The notes: generated from the sequence alone by a model not told the origin. Counted from the stretch's first letter, positions 45,827 through 57,412 are shown. The stretch is DNA of 64,000 bases from Macrothele yani (GCA_039090855.1 CM077010.1:50300905-50364904), one strand, 5' to 3'. Numbers and translations are program-made.

Positions 45827-48404
45827 CGATTGATGGAGCAAAATGTAGAAATAATCAATGCCTACATTTATCTCGGGCAAAATATTTTGATTAAGAGCCA
45901 CATCGAGTCTGGTGGTCGTTCTTGGGTGGCGGCTTTGTTATGTTATGTTACAAATGTAGAAATGACCAATGCCTACATTTACCGCGGGCAAAATATATCG
46001 AGTAAGGGCCACATCGAGTCTGATGGTCGTTCTTGGGTGGCGGCTTTGTTATGTTATGTTGCAAATGTAAAAATGACCAATGCCTACATTTACCGCGGGC
46101 AAAATATATCGAGTAAGGGCCACATCGAGTCTGATGGTCGTTCTTGGGTGGCGGCTTTGTTATGTTATGTTACAAATGTAGAAATGACCAATGCCTACAT
46201 TTACCGCGGGCAAAATATATCGAGTAAGGGCCACATCGAGTCTGGTGGACGTTCTTGGGTGGCGGTTTTGTTATGTTATGTTACAAATGTAGAAATGACC
46301 AATGCCTACATTTACCGCGGGCAAAATATATCGAGTAAGGGCCACATCGAGTCTGATGGTCGTTCTTGGGTGGCGGCTTTGTTATGTTATGTTACAAATG
46401 TAGAAATGACCAATGCCTACATTTACCGCGGGCAAAATATATCGAGTAAGGGCCACATCGAGTCTGGTGGTCGTTCTTGGGTGGCGGCTTTGTTATGTTA
46501 TGTTACAAATGTAGAAATGACCAATGCCTACATTTACCGCGGGCAAAATATATCGAGTAAGGGCCACATCGAGTCTGGTGGTCGTTCTTGGGTGGCGGCT
46601 TTGTTATGTTATGTTACAAATGTAGAAATGACCAATGCCTACATTTACCGCGGGCAAAATATATCGAGTAAGGGCCACATCGAGTCTGGTGGTCGTTCTT
46701 GGGTGGCGGCTTTGTTATGTTATGTTACAAATGTAGAAATGACCAATGCCTACATTTACCGCGGGCAAAATATATCGAGTAAGGGCCACATCGAGTCTGG
46801 TGGACGTTCTTGGGTGGCGGTTTTGTTATGTTATGTTACAAATGTAGAAATGACCAATGCCTACATTTACCGCGGGCAAAATATATCGAGTAAGGGCCAC
46901 ATCGAGTCTGATGGTCGTTCTTGGGTGGCGGCTTTGTTATGTTATGTTACAAATGTAGAAATGACCAATGCCTACATTTGCTTCGGGCAAAATATATCGA
47001 GTAAGGGCCACATCGAGTCTGATGGTCGTTCTTGGGTGGCGGCTTTGTTATGTTATGTTACAAATGCAAAAATGACCAATGCCTACATTTACCGCGGGCA
47101 AAATATATCGAGTAAGGGCCACATCGAGTCTGATGGTCGTTCTTGGGTGGCGGCTTTGTTATGTTATGTTACAAATGTAGAAATGACCAATGCCTACATT
47201 TACCGCGGGCAAAATATATCGAGTAAGGGCCACATCGAGTCTGGTGGTCGTTCTTGGGTGGCGGCTTTGTTATGTTATGTTACAAATGTAGAAATGACCA
47301 ATGCCTACATTTACCGCGGGCAAAATATATCGAGTAAGGGCCACATCGAGTCTGGTGGTCGTTCTTGGGTGGCGGCTTTGTTATGTTATGTTACAAATGT
47401 AGAAATGACCAATGCCTACATTTACCGCGGGCAAAATATATCGAGTAAGGGCCACATCGAGTCTGATGGTCTTTCTTGGGTGGCGGCTTTGTTATGTTAT
47501 GTTACAAATGTAGAAATGACCAATGCCTACATTTACCGCGGGCAAAATATATCGAGTAAGGGACACATCGAGTCTGATGGTCTTTCTTGGGTGGCGGCTT
47601 TGTTATGTTATGTTACAAATGTAGAATTAACCAATGCCTACATTTACCGCGGGCAAAATATATCGAGTAAGGGCCACATCGAGTCTGGTGGTCGTTCTTA
47701 GGTGGCGGTTTTGTTATGTTATGTTACAAATGTAAAAATAACGAATGCGTACATTTACCTAGGGCAAAATATATCGAGTAAGGGCCACGTCGATTGTGGT
47801 GGTTGTTCTTGGGTAGCGGCTTTGTTATGTTATGTTACAAATGCAGAAATAACCAATGCCTACATTTACCTAGGGTGAAATATATCAAGTAAAGGTCACA
47901 TCGAAGAAGAAATTAACAGGCGTACGAAACTTAGCTGAAGAACATTTGGAAGAAGCAGTGCAATTTTCAAGAGATACTCGTGCATACCAGTATATTTCTA
48001 AAGAAAAGTGTTTAATCAATACATCCTCCCAATTCTTATTTATGTATATGAGATATGGACCTTAATACAGTATAAAATACCTTCAGATGCTGCAAACAAC
48101 TGGAAGAAGCATGGAGAGAGGCATGCATGTTGTAACCAGGAAATAGAGGAAGAGGATCTAACGAATCAGGAAAATGACTTCATGATCAAGTCAAAATCCT
48201 TGAAATGGTAATGGGTTGTACATATTGCTAGAAGAACTGACCACCGTCGGACAGCTAAGATACTAAACTAAATTCCAAGAGACAGGAAAATATCCAAAAG
48301 AAGACCATCTAGGTAATGGGTGCATGACATTTTAAAGCATGTTTAACTGACATCGGGAAGACAGGCACAAGATAGAAAGTTGGAAAAGAAACTTGGGAAA
48401 CTTT
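45827..48404 (+). mobile_element. RTE LINE copy interrupted by a tandem array
   Basis: The left part (ATCGATTGATGGAGCAAAAT, then AATGCCTACATTTATCTCGG) and the right part (47870-48404: GAAGAAATTAACAGGCGTAC, then GCATGGAGAGAGGCATGC) both match the RTE element at 44430-45000 in order. Between them a 111-bp repeat has expanded. The right part carries many stops and ends where the fold-back repeat begins. Confidence 0.85.
45846..47880 (+). repeat. 111-bp minisatellite, partly LINE-derived
   Basis: About 18 tandem units of 111 bp, most differing by one or two bases. The first half of the unit (AATGCCTACATTTACCGCGG, then GGGCCACATCGA) corresponds to RTE sequence around 44470-44520. The second half (GGTCGTTCTTGGGTGGCGGC, then TTATGTTATGTTACAAATG) is not found in the RTE copies here. 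Because 111 is a multiple of 3, the array forms one 623-codon open frame (45830-47701) with a 37-residue repeat. Near identity of units suggests recent amplification or homogenisation. Confidence 0.96.
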
Positions 48405-49007
48405 ATTATATATATACGTATATATATGTAAAAGAATATTAACATACAAGCAATCTACCCTCATAAACAAAGAAATAAGGCCAAAAATCTTCAGATTGAA
48501 AAAAAAAACAAAAACTGAAGTGAATAACAAAATGACGAAACAATGTTAAGAAAATATTTATAAAAAAACATTTACTCAGAACCCCTGGATCACTCTTCAG
48601 GGAAGGACATCCAGAGGCCCTGAGCACACAAGTTCAGTTCAGGTTTGATGAGAATGCAAAAATCTCAAAAAAGCAATAATGGATATCCAATTTGAAATTT
48701 TGTGTTGTAAATTTTGATGCATTCTGTCTTCCCTACCTGAACTATAGAAAATACAAAAGAGTCACTGGGATTAAAATTGAACTAAAAGATGAACTATAAA
48801 AAACCCTACCAAAACAATAATGTCACATGTACTGTTGTATAAATGAAAAAGAAACATCAAAACGAAAACTGAGTCAAAATTCTCAATATAAGATTAAAAG
48901 ACGGTAACAGTAACATAAATCCTTCCACCAAACCCTTCATGACATAAACAAAGTCATTCGTAGAGAGTCGCGGTTAAGACGTAAATCCTAGTTTAAAAAT
49001 TAAACTC

Positions 49008-49240
49008 GCCGCCCCGGTGGCGCAGTGGTCAAAGGCGCTGGCCTTTGAGATCATTCGTCCGTAAGGGGTCCGGATTCGAATCCCGGTGAGGCATGGATGT
49101 ATTGTTTGTCTTACGGCACTGGCTCTCTCCCTTCCCTGGAACCAGTGACCCTGAATTAGGGACGGGCGACTGCTTATAGCCCATTGAGTTGCTCACGGTG
49201 GTCGTTAAACCTCCAATCAAAAAAAAAAAAAAAAAAAAAA
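49008..49240 (+). mobile_element. tRNA-derived SINE, copy 7
   Basis: Full length: head GCCGCCCCGGTGGCGCAGTG at 49008, B box near 49073 (GGATTCGAATCCC, slightly altered), body and a poly(A) tail of about 22. TTAAACTC before the head and ATAAACTC after the tail suggest an imperfect target duplication. It lies in the spacer of the long inverted repeat, so it arrived after or with the formation of that structure. Confidence 0.93.
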
Positions 49241-49500
49241 TAAAAAAATAAACTCCAGGTGTGTTCAGAAACCCAAGTGAACAAATTTGAGCTGCCATTT
49301 CCTAGGTACTTTCTGAAATAATCCAATTTCTATAATGTCGAATAAATGTTTTTAGTGGATGTAAAGAACGGGTGTTATAAGTCTCCGGGGCGACTCGGAG
49401 GAAAAACTGTTTTAAGTGTGGCCCTAAGAAGTGGTTAGTACAAAGATATTTTAGGGTGTAATGTTACAAAGTCTGATCTCGAAGGTGGAATGTAGATTGT

Positions 49501-49540
49501 AAGTAGATAAGAGATCACAAAAGTAATCTCTTATCTACTT
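49501..49540. repeat. Perfect 15-bp hairpin
   Basis: AAGTAGATAAGAGAT, then 10 bases, then ATCTCTTATCTACTT. It lies just inside the right arm of the long inverted repeat. Confidence 0.88.
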
Positions 49541-49934
49541 ATAATCATCAAAATTTACAACACAATATTTCAAATTGGATATCCATTATTGCTTTTCTGA
49601 GATTCTTGCATTCTCATGAAACCTTAACTGAACTTGTGTGCTCAGGGCCTCTGGATGTCTTTCCCTGAAGAGTGATACAGGGGTTCTGAGTAAATGTTTT
49701 TATAAATATTTTCTTAACATTGTTTCGTCATTTTGTTATTCACTTCAGTTTTTTTTTAATCTGTAGGTTTTTGACCTTATTTGTTTGTTTATGAGGGTAG
49801 ATTGCTTGCATGTTAATATTCTTTTACATACACTAACTACATCTAATACTTGCAACATTGCGCAGTTTTGTTTTGTTTTTATATTATATTACATGAGTGA
49901 ACATTTAACTTTCCTATGCTATATATATATTAAT

Positions 49935-50735
49935 TAATGGAGATTATTTAACTCACCTTCGTTTTGCTGATGACGTAGTCATTTTTGAAACTACCTCTTC
50001 AGAGATGCAGAGTATGATCCAGGAACTTGCCGATAAGAATAAAGAAGTGGGATTAAAAATGAACTTTCAGAAGACAAAAGTGATGTACAATGCTTTTACA
50101 AAATATGAATATTTATTGACTGATAAGGAAAAGCTGGAGATCCTATACCTACATTTACCTTGGACAACAGGTATCAAGCGAGGGCCCTATTGATGAAGAA
50201 ATTAATTGACGTATAAAACTTGGTTAGAGAGCTTTTGGAAGAAACAGTACAATTTTTAAGAGTAATATGCCATTATGTCTTAAAAAAAAGTGTTCAATCA
50301 ATGTTTCCTTCTAGTGCTTACGTATGGTGTAGAGACGTAGACCTTAACTAAAAAAGACATACAAAGACTGCAGACAACTGAAAGAAGCATGGAGAAGTGC
50401 ATGCTTGGTGTAACCAGGAGAGATAAGAAGAGGAACTCATGAATCAGGAACATGACAAGAGTGGAAAACATCATGATTAGAGTAAAATCCCTGAAATGGC
50501 AGTGGGCCGGACGTATTGCCAGAAGGACGGACCATCGATGGACAACCAAAATTCTAGCCTGGATTCCAAGGGACAGGAAAGTACCCAGAAGATGGCCACA
50601 TGGGAGATAGGTGGCCATCTTCTGGGTCCTTTCCTGGAGGAGACTGGCACAAAACAGATCGTTGAGGAAGAAAATTGGGGAGACCTTCATCTAGCAGTGG
50701 ATTGGTAATGGTTGATATTGCTAATGATGATGATG
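49935..50735 (+). mobile_element. RTE LINE copy, 5'-truncated and decayed
   Basis: Starts in the reverse transcriptase at a site equivalent to 44260 in the best copy (ATTAATGGAGATTATTTAAC) and keeps the catalytic FADDVVIF region (about 49965-49990). It continues with MQSMIQELADKNKEVGLKMN. It runs to the usual 3' end with an ATGATGATGATGATAG tail. Frameshifts and stops occur from about 50150 on. A 17-bp inverted segment lies at 50583-50627, where other copies have unrelated sequence. Confidence 0.88.
50583..50627. repeat. Perfect 17-bp hairpin inside an RTE copy
   Basis: ACCCAGAAGATGGCCAC, 11 bases, then its exact reverse complement GTGGCCATCTTCTGGGT. The intact RTE copy has the left arm but continues differently, so the right arm is a local inverted duplication that replaced about 60 bp of LINE sequence. 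Confidence 0.85.
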
Positions 50736-51139
50736 ATAGGAAGTGCATGTAATGACAATAAAAAAAACTCAACAAATAGAAGAAGAACGTCATCCTCCCA
50801 GTTCTCCATTATGGATCAGAGAGGAACTAGGCTTCTCCCCGAAGCTACAACGTCCCCGTCACACAAACCACTTTTCACCTACTTAAATTCTGTTCTGTGT
50901 CTCTCCGTTTATTCTTTCGTTTTTTCGTCCGGTCTTGTATTAAAGTTTGGTTTTTACCTTTCACGGATATCAGAAAAGCTGCTCTTGCCATGTACTGGTA
51001 CTCTCCTGATGAAAACAGTTCATGGTTTACTCTTCTACGATTCATTAGTCGTCCTTCGTCTATCTGTTGAGGTTTCTTGAACTGCCATTATATACGTACA
51101 CTTTATATATTGCTTTACCGTTTGGCCTGCTGGTATATA
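50736..51139. other. Non-coding stretch, nothing recognised
   Basis: A 122-codon frame at 50712-51080 has no recognised motif. It overlaps the LINE tail and is probably chance. Confidence 0.45.
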
Positions 51140-51253
51140 TACCGGGTGTCTCAAAAAAAAAAAATTGAAACAAGATTTTTTCTCTTCAACGGTTGGTCAC
51201 AGATACATACTATACTGTTAGTTGGAAATTGGCTCAAAATGACGTAAACATTT

Positions 51254-51843
51254 TGTAACGTATACTCTAGATTCAGTTTCCTTTTGATTTTACTATCTCT
51301 GGTTTTTTCCTATGTAAATTATCTTCTTACTTAACGAGATGTTATTTCTCCCGCTGAATGATATGTGGCAATGAGTGTAAGTCATGACGTGGTGGTAGGC
51401 AGTATAAATAGGCGCGTTCAACGATACCTAAGAGAGCGTTTGTTTATATGCGTAGAGAGAGCTTTTGTGTACGTGAGAGAGCTTTATTTTATGTGTAAGA
51501 GATCTTCGTTCGATGTAAAGAGAGCTTCGTTTATGTGAGAGGAACTTCGTTATATGTGAGAGCCAGATATCGAGTAGTTGTGTGACCTGTGAAGTGTGTG
51601 TTGGATAATACCAGGAGTTTCCCTAATGAAAGGTTTTCTTAGTAAGTACGTTTTTCTCAGTTTATAGTTTTGTCAGACCTCTGTCTGGCTGTTAGGTTCC
51701 TTTCATTAAGTGTTACTATTAACAACCAGCATAAGACTTTATTCATCTTAATTACTACTACAACATTACTAGCAGTTAAGCTTGTTCACTATAATTAACT
51801 ACTACATAACAACAACTACCATTATAAAAGCTTATTCATTATA
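51254..51843 (+). repeat. 5' LTR of gypsy element
   Basis: 590 bp, TG start and TA end. A TATA box (TATAAATA, 51403-51410) lies mid-LTR, followed by GGCGCGTTCAACGATACC. After it, a degenerate motif of about 24 bp built on GAGAGAGCTTTGTT-ATGTG repeats about five times (51430-51560), probably in the transcribed leader. Confidence 0.95.
51403..51410 (+). promoter_or_regulatory. TATA box in 5' LTR
   Basis: TATAAATA preceded by GGTAGGCAG and followed by the GC-rich GGCGCG; the same arrangement is present in the 3' LTR at 59626-59633. It is the likely RNA polymerase II core promoter of the element. Confidence 0.7.
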
Positions 51844-51845
51844 AT

Positions 51846-51858
51846 TGGCGCCCGAACT
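51846..51858 (+). promoter_or_regulatory. Primer-binding site (gypsy)
   Basis: TGGCGCCCGAACT starts two bases after the 5' LTR. TGG matches a tRNA CCA tail and the rest would pair with a tRNA 3' end reading GTTCGGGCG. The start resembles sites used with lysine tRNA; the exact primer is unresolved. The same 13 bases less one or two occur in the TRIMs. Confidence 0.88.
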
Positions 51859-51892
51859 TTTTCTGAACACGAGGTCTTGACAATTATTACCC

Positions 51893-53056
51893 ATGTCTTC
51901 ACTACCTGAGACAACTTCAATATTTCACCCTAAGGCAAGTTTCGGTGGTGATGGAATTAATTTCGACCATCTGCAAGAATCCTGTGGGGCTCACTTTAAT
52001 GATACTGATTTCCAAGTACCCAGGCATTCTTCACCTTTTCGTAATTCACCAGCTTCCTATTACTCTGAGTCGCGGGTCGTACCTGAGGGATTTCAATCCT
52101 CTCACAGAAGCAAAATGCTTGCCCATTTCGTGCCGCATGCAAGAACAATTAATTTCAATGGTTTGGAGGGATCCTTAAAATTTCTCGAGGATTTGGAAGA
52201 TCATTTTGATCTACACAATATCCCTCAAGACTGCAAAGTGCAAATAGCAGTCACTTGCTTGAAGGATACCGCTAAGACCTGGTATCGGCAGTGGAGAGCG
52301 TCGAACCCGGATTCTCATTATGAGAATTTCCGAGCAGAATTTTTGGAAGTCTTTCCTTTCGGCCTCAGTTGAGCTAGCCTTGCCCAACAACTTTTTTCTC
52401 GTCAGCAAGGACCCAACGATAGCCCTGTTGCATTTGCTTTAGAAACAACATGCTTGTATAACTTATGGGATCCACATGCCAGTCATGTCGACATGTTGGA
52501 TACCCTATTGCAGCAGCTCGATCCATTTTTACAGGATTTTCTTGAGGTCCGACACCCTGCTACAATTCATGAATGCCTTCGCCTCATACGAACGTATGAA
52601 GAGCGACACAGCAAACATGGTCCAACTCACCATGCTCGGGCACCCCGCGAGGCTTATTACGAAAATCCTCAGCGGCATAATAGGCCTAATAACTTTCAAC
52701 GCGAGCGTACACAGGTGCAAGTCCAAGCATCATACGTTCCACCGCATAGAAGAGTGGTACACCAACCGCGAGTTTCTAATCAATTTTCTGGGTACCGTAC
52801 AAATGCACAGTATGCTCGACCCCGTTCCAATCTGCAGCATTCGGAACGTTTTCATGCTCAGGGCAATGATGATTTTTCTGCCCGTGCTGAGGGAAGAAGT
52901 AATAGAAATGAAAATTTCAACAGACATGCGGAGTTCCCGCAACAATTTTCACGCAGTTTTCCTCATCGTGAAAATTTTCCCGATACCCGGCAGGGCCGAG
53001 GTTTCATACCGCAGGATAATACAACCAGGAATCCTTTAAACTTCCAAAGGAAGTAG
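51893..53056 (+). pseudogene. gag: gag of gypsy element, one in-frame stop
   Basis: The structural protein, 387 codons from the ATG at 51893, broken once by TGA at 52370-52372 and otherwise open to TAG at 53054-53056. Residues about 85-160 (FNGLEGSLKFLEDLEDHFDL, then AKTWYRQW and YENFRAEFLEVF) fit the retrotransposon gag family. The C-terminal third is Arg/Asn/Gln-rich (about residue 240 on) and would suit RNA binding. I see no CCHC zinc knuckle. Gag ends in a 37-nt overlap with the pol frame, which is offset by -1. Confidence 0.9.
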
Positions 53057-55860
53057 ACCAAGGGTCGGTACTGCTTCCTGATACCAAGCATTCTGACCCT
53101 AAAACAGTATTAGTGACTGTCCAAACTCCTCAGTTGCCTGATGTGTTCTTGACAATTGAAGATATTATTGTCGAGACAAAGTTCGACACTGGTTCTGAAA
53201 TATCAGCCCTAAATACGAAGTTTTGCACTGAAAACTTTTCTGCAATACACGTTCAGCCTGCGACGCAGTATTTGCGAAGTGCAAATAACGAAATCTTCAG
53301 TATCACAGGAACTGTCACATTATCTCCAGGGCTGGGAAAGGCTCGTTTTACGCATTCCTTCCTGCTAATAGACGAACTACCTGTTAAATGTCTGATGGGC
53401 ATGGACTTTATTAATACTTTTCAAGTTACCCTGAATTTCGTACAACATGTTATTTCCTTTCCGGAACCTGTCGAAGTGATTCCTACGGATCCTATAGACA
53501 TAACGAGTTTGTTACTGAGTAACCAACTGAATGAGAGGCAACGAAACCAGCTTTCTCTACTTTTGCAGGAAAGCCCTGGTTTATTTTCTGATCAACCTGG
53601 TTTCACACAGGTGGTTTATCACGTCATTGACACTGAGGGTTCGAAACCGATAGCGACGAAACCTTACCCTTGTGCTCCCCATAAGAAACAGGAAATGCAA
53701 CGTCAAATTTCAGAGATGATTAAACAGGGCATAATAAGGGAATCAACAAGCGCCTGGGCCGCACCTGCCTTTCTGGTTCCAAAGAAACAACCCAATGAAT
53801 TTCGTTTCGTGACAGATTTCCGCAAGCTCAACCAAGTCACGAAAACGATCAATTATCCACTACCTGTCATGTCGCATATTTTGCATGACCTGTCGTCAAC
53901 TAAATGGATGTCAACCTTGGATTTGGCGAGTGAATATTGGCAGGTGGCGGTACATCCAGACTCCGTCGATAAAACAGGCTTTGTGTCTCCTTTTGGGGCT
54001 TATGAATACTTGCGTATGCCCTATGGACTAGCTTCTGCACCTGCTACTTTCCAAAAGCTTATGGATGCGGTTCTCAGACCTGTTCTAGGTCCCCGTGTGC
54101 ATGTATATTTGGATGACATTATTATTACATCCGAGACTTTTGACGAGCACCTTTCTCTGCTCAAACAGGTGTTCCAACTCATATACAATGCTGACTTGAC
54201 GTTAAAACCTAGTAAATGCCAGATAGCGAGGGACGAGATTGTACATCTGGGGTTGAAAATCACTCCCCATGGCTTATTTACGGATAATGAAAAAATTAGG
54301 CTTATTGTTGACTTTCCTCGGCCTAAAACAGCAAAAGAACTATCACGCTTTCTGGGAATGACCGGATGGTATCAGCAGTTCGTCTCCGCTTATGCTACAA
54401 TCTGTGAGCCATTGTATGCTTTGAAACGTAAATACAAGAAGTTTGTTTGGACACCTGAGGCTAACGCTGCATTTGAAGCACTGAAGTCTGCGTTGACTCA
54501 GCCTCCTGTGTTGGCTTTCCCAGATCATACTAAGGAATTTGATATTTATACTGACGCATCCGGAGTTGGTCTTGGTTGCGTTTTGTCACAAGATGGGCAT
54601 CCAATAGCTTTTGCGTCTCGTACTTTAGCCAAAGCTGAACGCAATTATTCAGCTACGGAACGTGAATGTCTTGCTGTAGTGTATGCTCTTAACAAATTTC
54701 AATGTTATCTTAACGAATTGACAGTTAACATAATTACGGATCATTCTGCCCTTCAGTATTTGAATTCTGCTAAGCACCTCTCTCAAAGACTTATGAAGTG
54801 GGCTCTTAAGTTACAAGAGAGCAATATCAAAATTTCGTACCAACTAGGTCATAAGAATCAATTACCGGACGCATTGTCTCGCGTCCCGATTAGTGGGGTC
54901 CCCACAGAAACTACTCCTGGATGTCAGCCTTTACTTCTAATAGCTGATATAACATCCAGAGAGCAGATAATGGCAGAATTAATAAATGATCCTGATTTTG
55001 GGGATATCTATAATTTTTTGCTTGCGGGTTCACCTCTACAAAGTGATCCTTCTCTGGCTGGGAGGTCACAGCATTTTGAAGTCATAGAGGGTCTTCTTTA
55101 TTATACGAAATCTAGGACTACTAGGGCAGAGTTTCGCCCATGTATTCCGCGAACCCTTAGAATGGCCCTTTTAAACGAATTTCATGACAAACCTATTGCA
55201 GGCCATTTAGGTATTCGCAAGACCCGTTGTAAATTGCGGGATGTTGTCTATTGGCCTGGCATGTACCAAAGTGTGCTCGCATATGTTCAATCATGTCACT
55301 TGTGTCAGATTCATAATTACCGTAATGTAAGACCGGCCGGTCACTTGAAATCTAGTTTAAGTTCTCATGTTTTTTATATTATTTCCATAGATTTATTGGG
55401 ACCTTATCCTTTATCTGTTAAAAACAAAGCTCGTTACGTTTTAGTATTAACTGATAATTTTTCTAAATGGGTTGAAGTTTTTCCCATTAAAGCCGCTACG
55501 GCAGAAGTTATTTGTAATGTATTAATTAATGAAGTATTCTCTAGATATGGTGCACCTAATAAAGTAGTTTCGGATAATGGTCCCCAATGTATTTCTGACA
55601 TTTTAGAAAGAATGTGTGCGAGACTAAACATTAAGCATAAATTCATTTCCCCATATCATCCCCAGAGTAATCCTGCGGAACGAGTAAACCGCACGCTAGT
55701 TAAAATGATTGCTACATTTGTCGTGGATCATCACGAGCGGTGGGATGAACATCTTGAGCTTTTTCGTTCGCCCTCCGCTCGTCTGTTCACGAATCGACTA
55801 AAATTACTCCTGCTGAACTTTTTTTGGGTCGAAAAATTAAAACCCCTTTTAAAAATTTAA
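53020..55860 (+). pseudogene. pol: pol of gypsy element (protease, RT, RNase H, integrase)
   Basis: This frame copies element RNA into DNA and inserts it. Residue numbers count from the GTG at 53113. Protease FDTGSEIS has its Asp at 25. Reverse transcriptase spans about 195-370, with VPKKQPNEFRFVTDFRKLNQ and the catalytic YLDD at 332-335. RNase H has YTDASG at 479-484, ERECLAVVYAL and TDHSALQYL. Integrase has the zinc-binding His 691, His 698, Cys 728, Cys 731, and the catalytic Asp 760, Asp 821, Glu 856. The frame shifts near 55760 and the real integrase C-terminus continues in another frame. No AUG is needed if pol is made by frameshifting from gag. Confidence 0.95.
53035..53079 (+). promoter_or_regulatory. 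Probable -1 ribosomal frameshift signal, gag to pol
   Basis: The heptamer T TTA AAC (53035-53041) is in phase with the gag codons CCT TTA AAC. Six bases later a stem forms between AGGAAG (53048-53053) and CTTCCT (53074-53079), with an inner stem GACC/GGTC (53056-53059 and 53063-53066). A slip of one base back enters the pol frame, which is open from 53020. Slippery site, spacing and stem match known -1 signals; function is inferred. Confidence 0.78.
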
Positions 55861-57250
55861 CTGGGATTATCGACTAACTAAACCAGCGACCAACTCCGCA
55901 ATCAGTACGAATCATGGCAGAAAAAGCTCGTGTTGCAATGATAGGAGCACAAGCGGCTCAAGCAAGGTACTATAATACTACGCGTAGGGAACCAGATCTT
56001 GTCGTTGGAGATCTCACTCTCGTGGAAACGCTCTTCCAGTCTTCTGTTTCTCATACTTTAGTCAAGAAATTTGCACCCAGCTACGATGGTCCATATCGGG
56101 TGGCAAATGTGTTTGAAAATAACATTATTCTTGAAAAACTTGACAATCAATTTCAATACGTACACGTTGCTCAGTGTCGCAAATATCATGAACGAAATAT
56201 CGATTTTATCATCAACCCTACTCAACCTTCTGTTCCACAGACTCAAGAGTCTATATCTCACAATCAACCTCCAGAAATTTTGGACGAACCGACAAACATT
56301 TTTGAAGAATCCCCAGTGATTTTTTCTTCACCCTCCCCTTCACAAGACGGGCTTCCAAAAACGCAACCTGATTCGACCAGAAGACGAAGGCTCGAGTCAA
56401 GTTCTTCAAATTCTAGTATCGTTCCTTTCCCTCCAACCATTGCCAAGACTATTTCTGCACCATTCCCTAATAACTCTGCACCAACACAAGCTCCTACTTC
56501 CTTGAATACCTTGTCAGAGAGTATTCCTATAGGCAGAAATAAAGATCGCCCTGCACGACCACTAACTTACAGCAGCGACTCAGAGTCATCATTTATTTCT
56601 GATTTATCAGATATAGACAATAGTTTGACGATTCCTAATCGTCAGACACAAATTACAAACCGTCCAGCAACACCAAAAGCTGGTCGGAAACGCAACGTGT
56701 CTCCCCAATCTGCTTCGCCGCGACAGCGACGAAGGCAGAGATCCTTGCATCCGCCCGGGTTTCGCCCCTGGAACCTACGCTCAGGGCAAACAGGGCCGAT
56801 GCCGCTTCTACTCTCATGCCCAGAGGTAGAAAGCGAAAACAAACGATGTGGCCGGAGCCACGTCCCTTCAAAAGAATGCTGGAAGGACAACACGGGCCCC
56901 AGCACAAAGGGACTACATATCAAAAGCCTGGGGGAGCCCGTTCCTGTCAGCCGCAGGGATTTCCTGACCGACGGACTTCAGCCGTTCCTGACCGTTCATG
57001 TCAGCTGCAGGGATTTCCTGACCGACAGACTTCAGCCGTTCCTGACCAACGGACTTCAGCCGTTCCTGACCAACGGACTTCAGCCGTTCCTGACCGTTCC
57101 TGTCAGCCGCCGGGATTTCTTGACCGACAGACTACAGATGTTCCAGATCCATTCAAGTCTTTGAAACGATCGACGCCACCTGAATTTACAAGTCCGATTA
57201 GGCCTGGAAAACGTTATCGTACTAGAGTTTTTTATGCGTCCTCGAGATAA
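55764..57250 (+). pseudogene. Integrase C-terminus and Pro/Ser-rich extension
   Basis: In the frame that follows the shift, ALRSSVHESTKITPAELFFG resumes integrase. A TAA lies at about 55878, then the same frame runs open from 55914: MAEKARVAMIGAQAAQARYY and LVKKFAPSYDGPYRVANVFE, the GPY/F domain near the integrase end. After about residue 100 it turns into a long Ser/Pro-rich tail. From about 56816 an overlapping frame (MPRGRKRKQTMWPEPRPFKR) looks more protein-like and runs to 57250, so one more frameshift is likely. Both frames read the short tandem repeat at 56940-57135. Confidence 0.8.
56940..57135 (+). repeat. Short tandem repeat in the gypsy 3' coding end
   Basis: Nested repeats: GGATTTCCTGACCGAC three times, and GACTTCAGCCGTTCCTGACC four times with 24-bp spacing in part. 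In one frame it reads DFLTDRLQPFLT and in another GFPDRQTSAVPD. It may vary in length between copies. Confidence 0.85.
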
Positions 57251-57412
57251 GTAAGTTCTCGTGGACAGGCTCTTTTCTCCGTTTGTTGTTTTTCCTGCAT
57301 GACCAGTTGGCGTGTCAGCATTTTTTTTTTCGTGTGGGCCTATGCATTCTTTTTGTGTATATATGTGTTTTTTTATATTTCTTCTATGTCCGTCTACTAA
57401 TCCAAATTTTTT

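Larger units (their letters stand above)
48425..49830. repeat. Long inverted repeat (fold-back pair) holding a SINE
   Basis: Arms at 48425-48719 and 49547-49830 (about 290 bp) are inverted copies: TGTAAAAGAATATTAACAT at the outer ends and GGATATCCAATTTGAAAT near the inner ends. The interior is about 830 bp and includes SINE copy 7 and a 15-bp perfect hairpin (49501-49540). No transposase was seen. The outer flanks are (TA)-rich. It may be a fold-back element or two opposed copies of an unknown repeat. Confidence 0.88.

Noticed and set aside
45830..47701. 623-codon open frame read as a repeat protein gene
   Set aside because: It is a 111-bp tandem array inside a LINE copy. The frame stays open because the unit is a multiple of 3, and there is no sign of a separate promoter or gene structure.
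56816..57250. An env-like or separate third gene of the gypsy element
   Set aside because: No signal peptide, membrane segment or glycosylation pattern is visible; it overlaps the integrase tail frame and reads a short tandem repeat.
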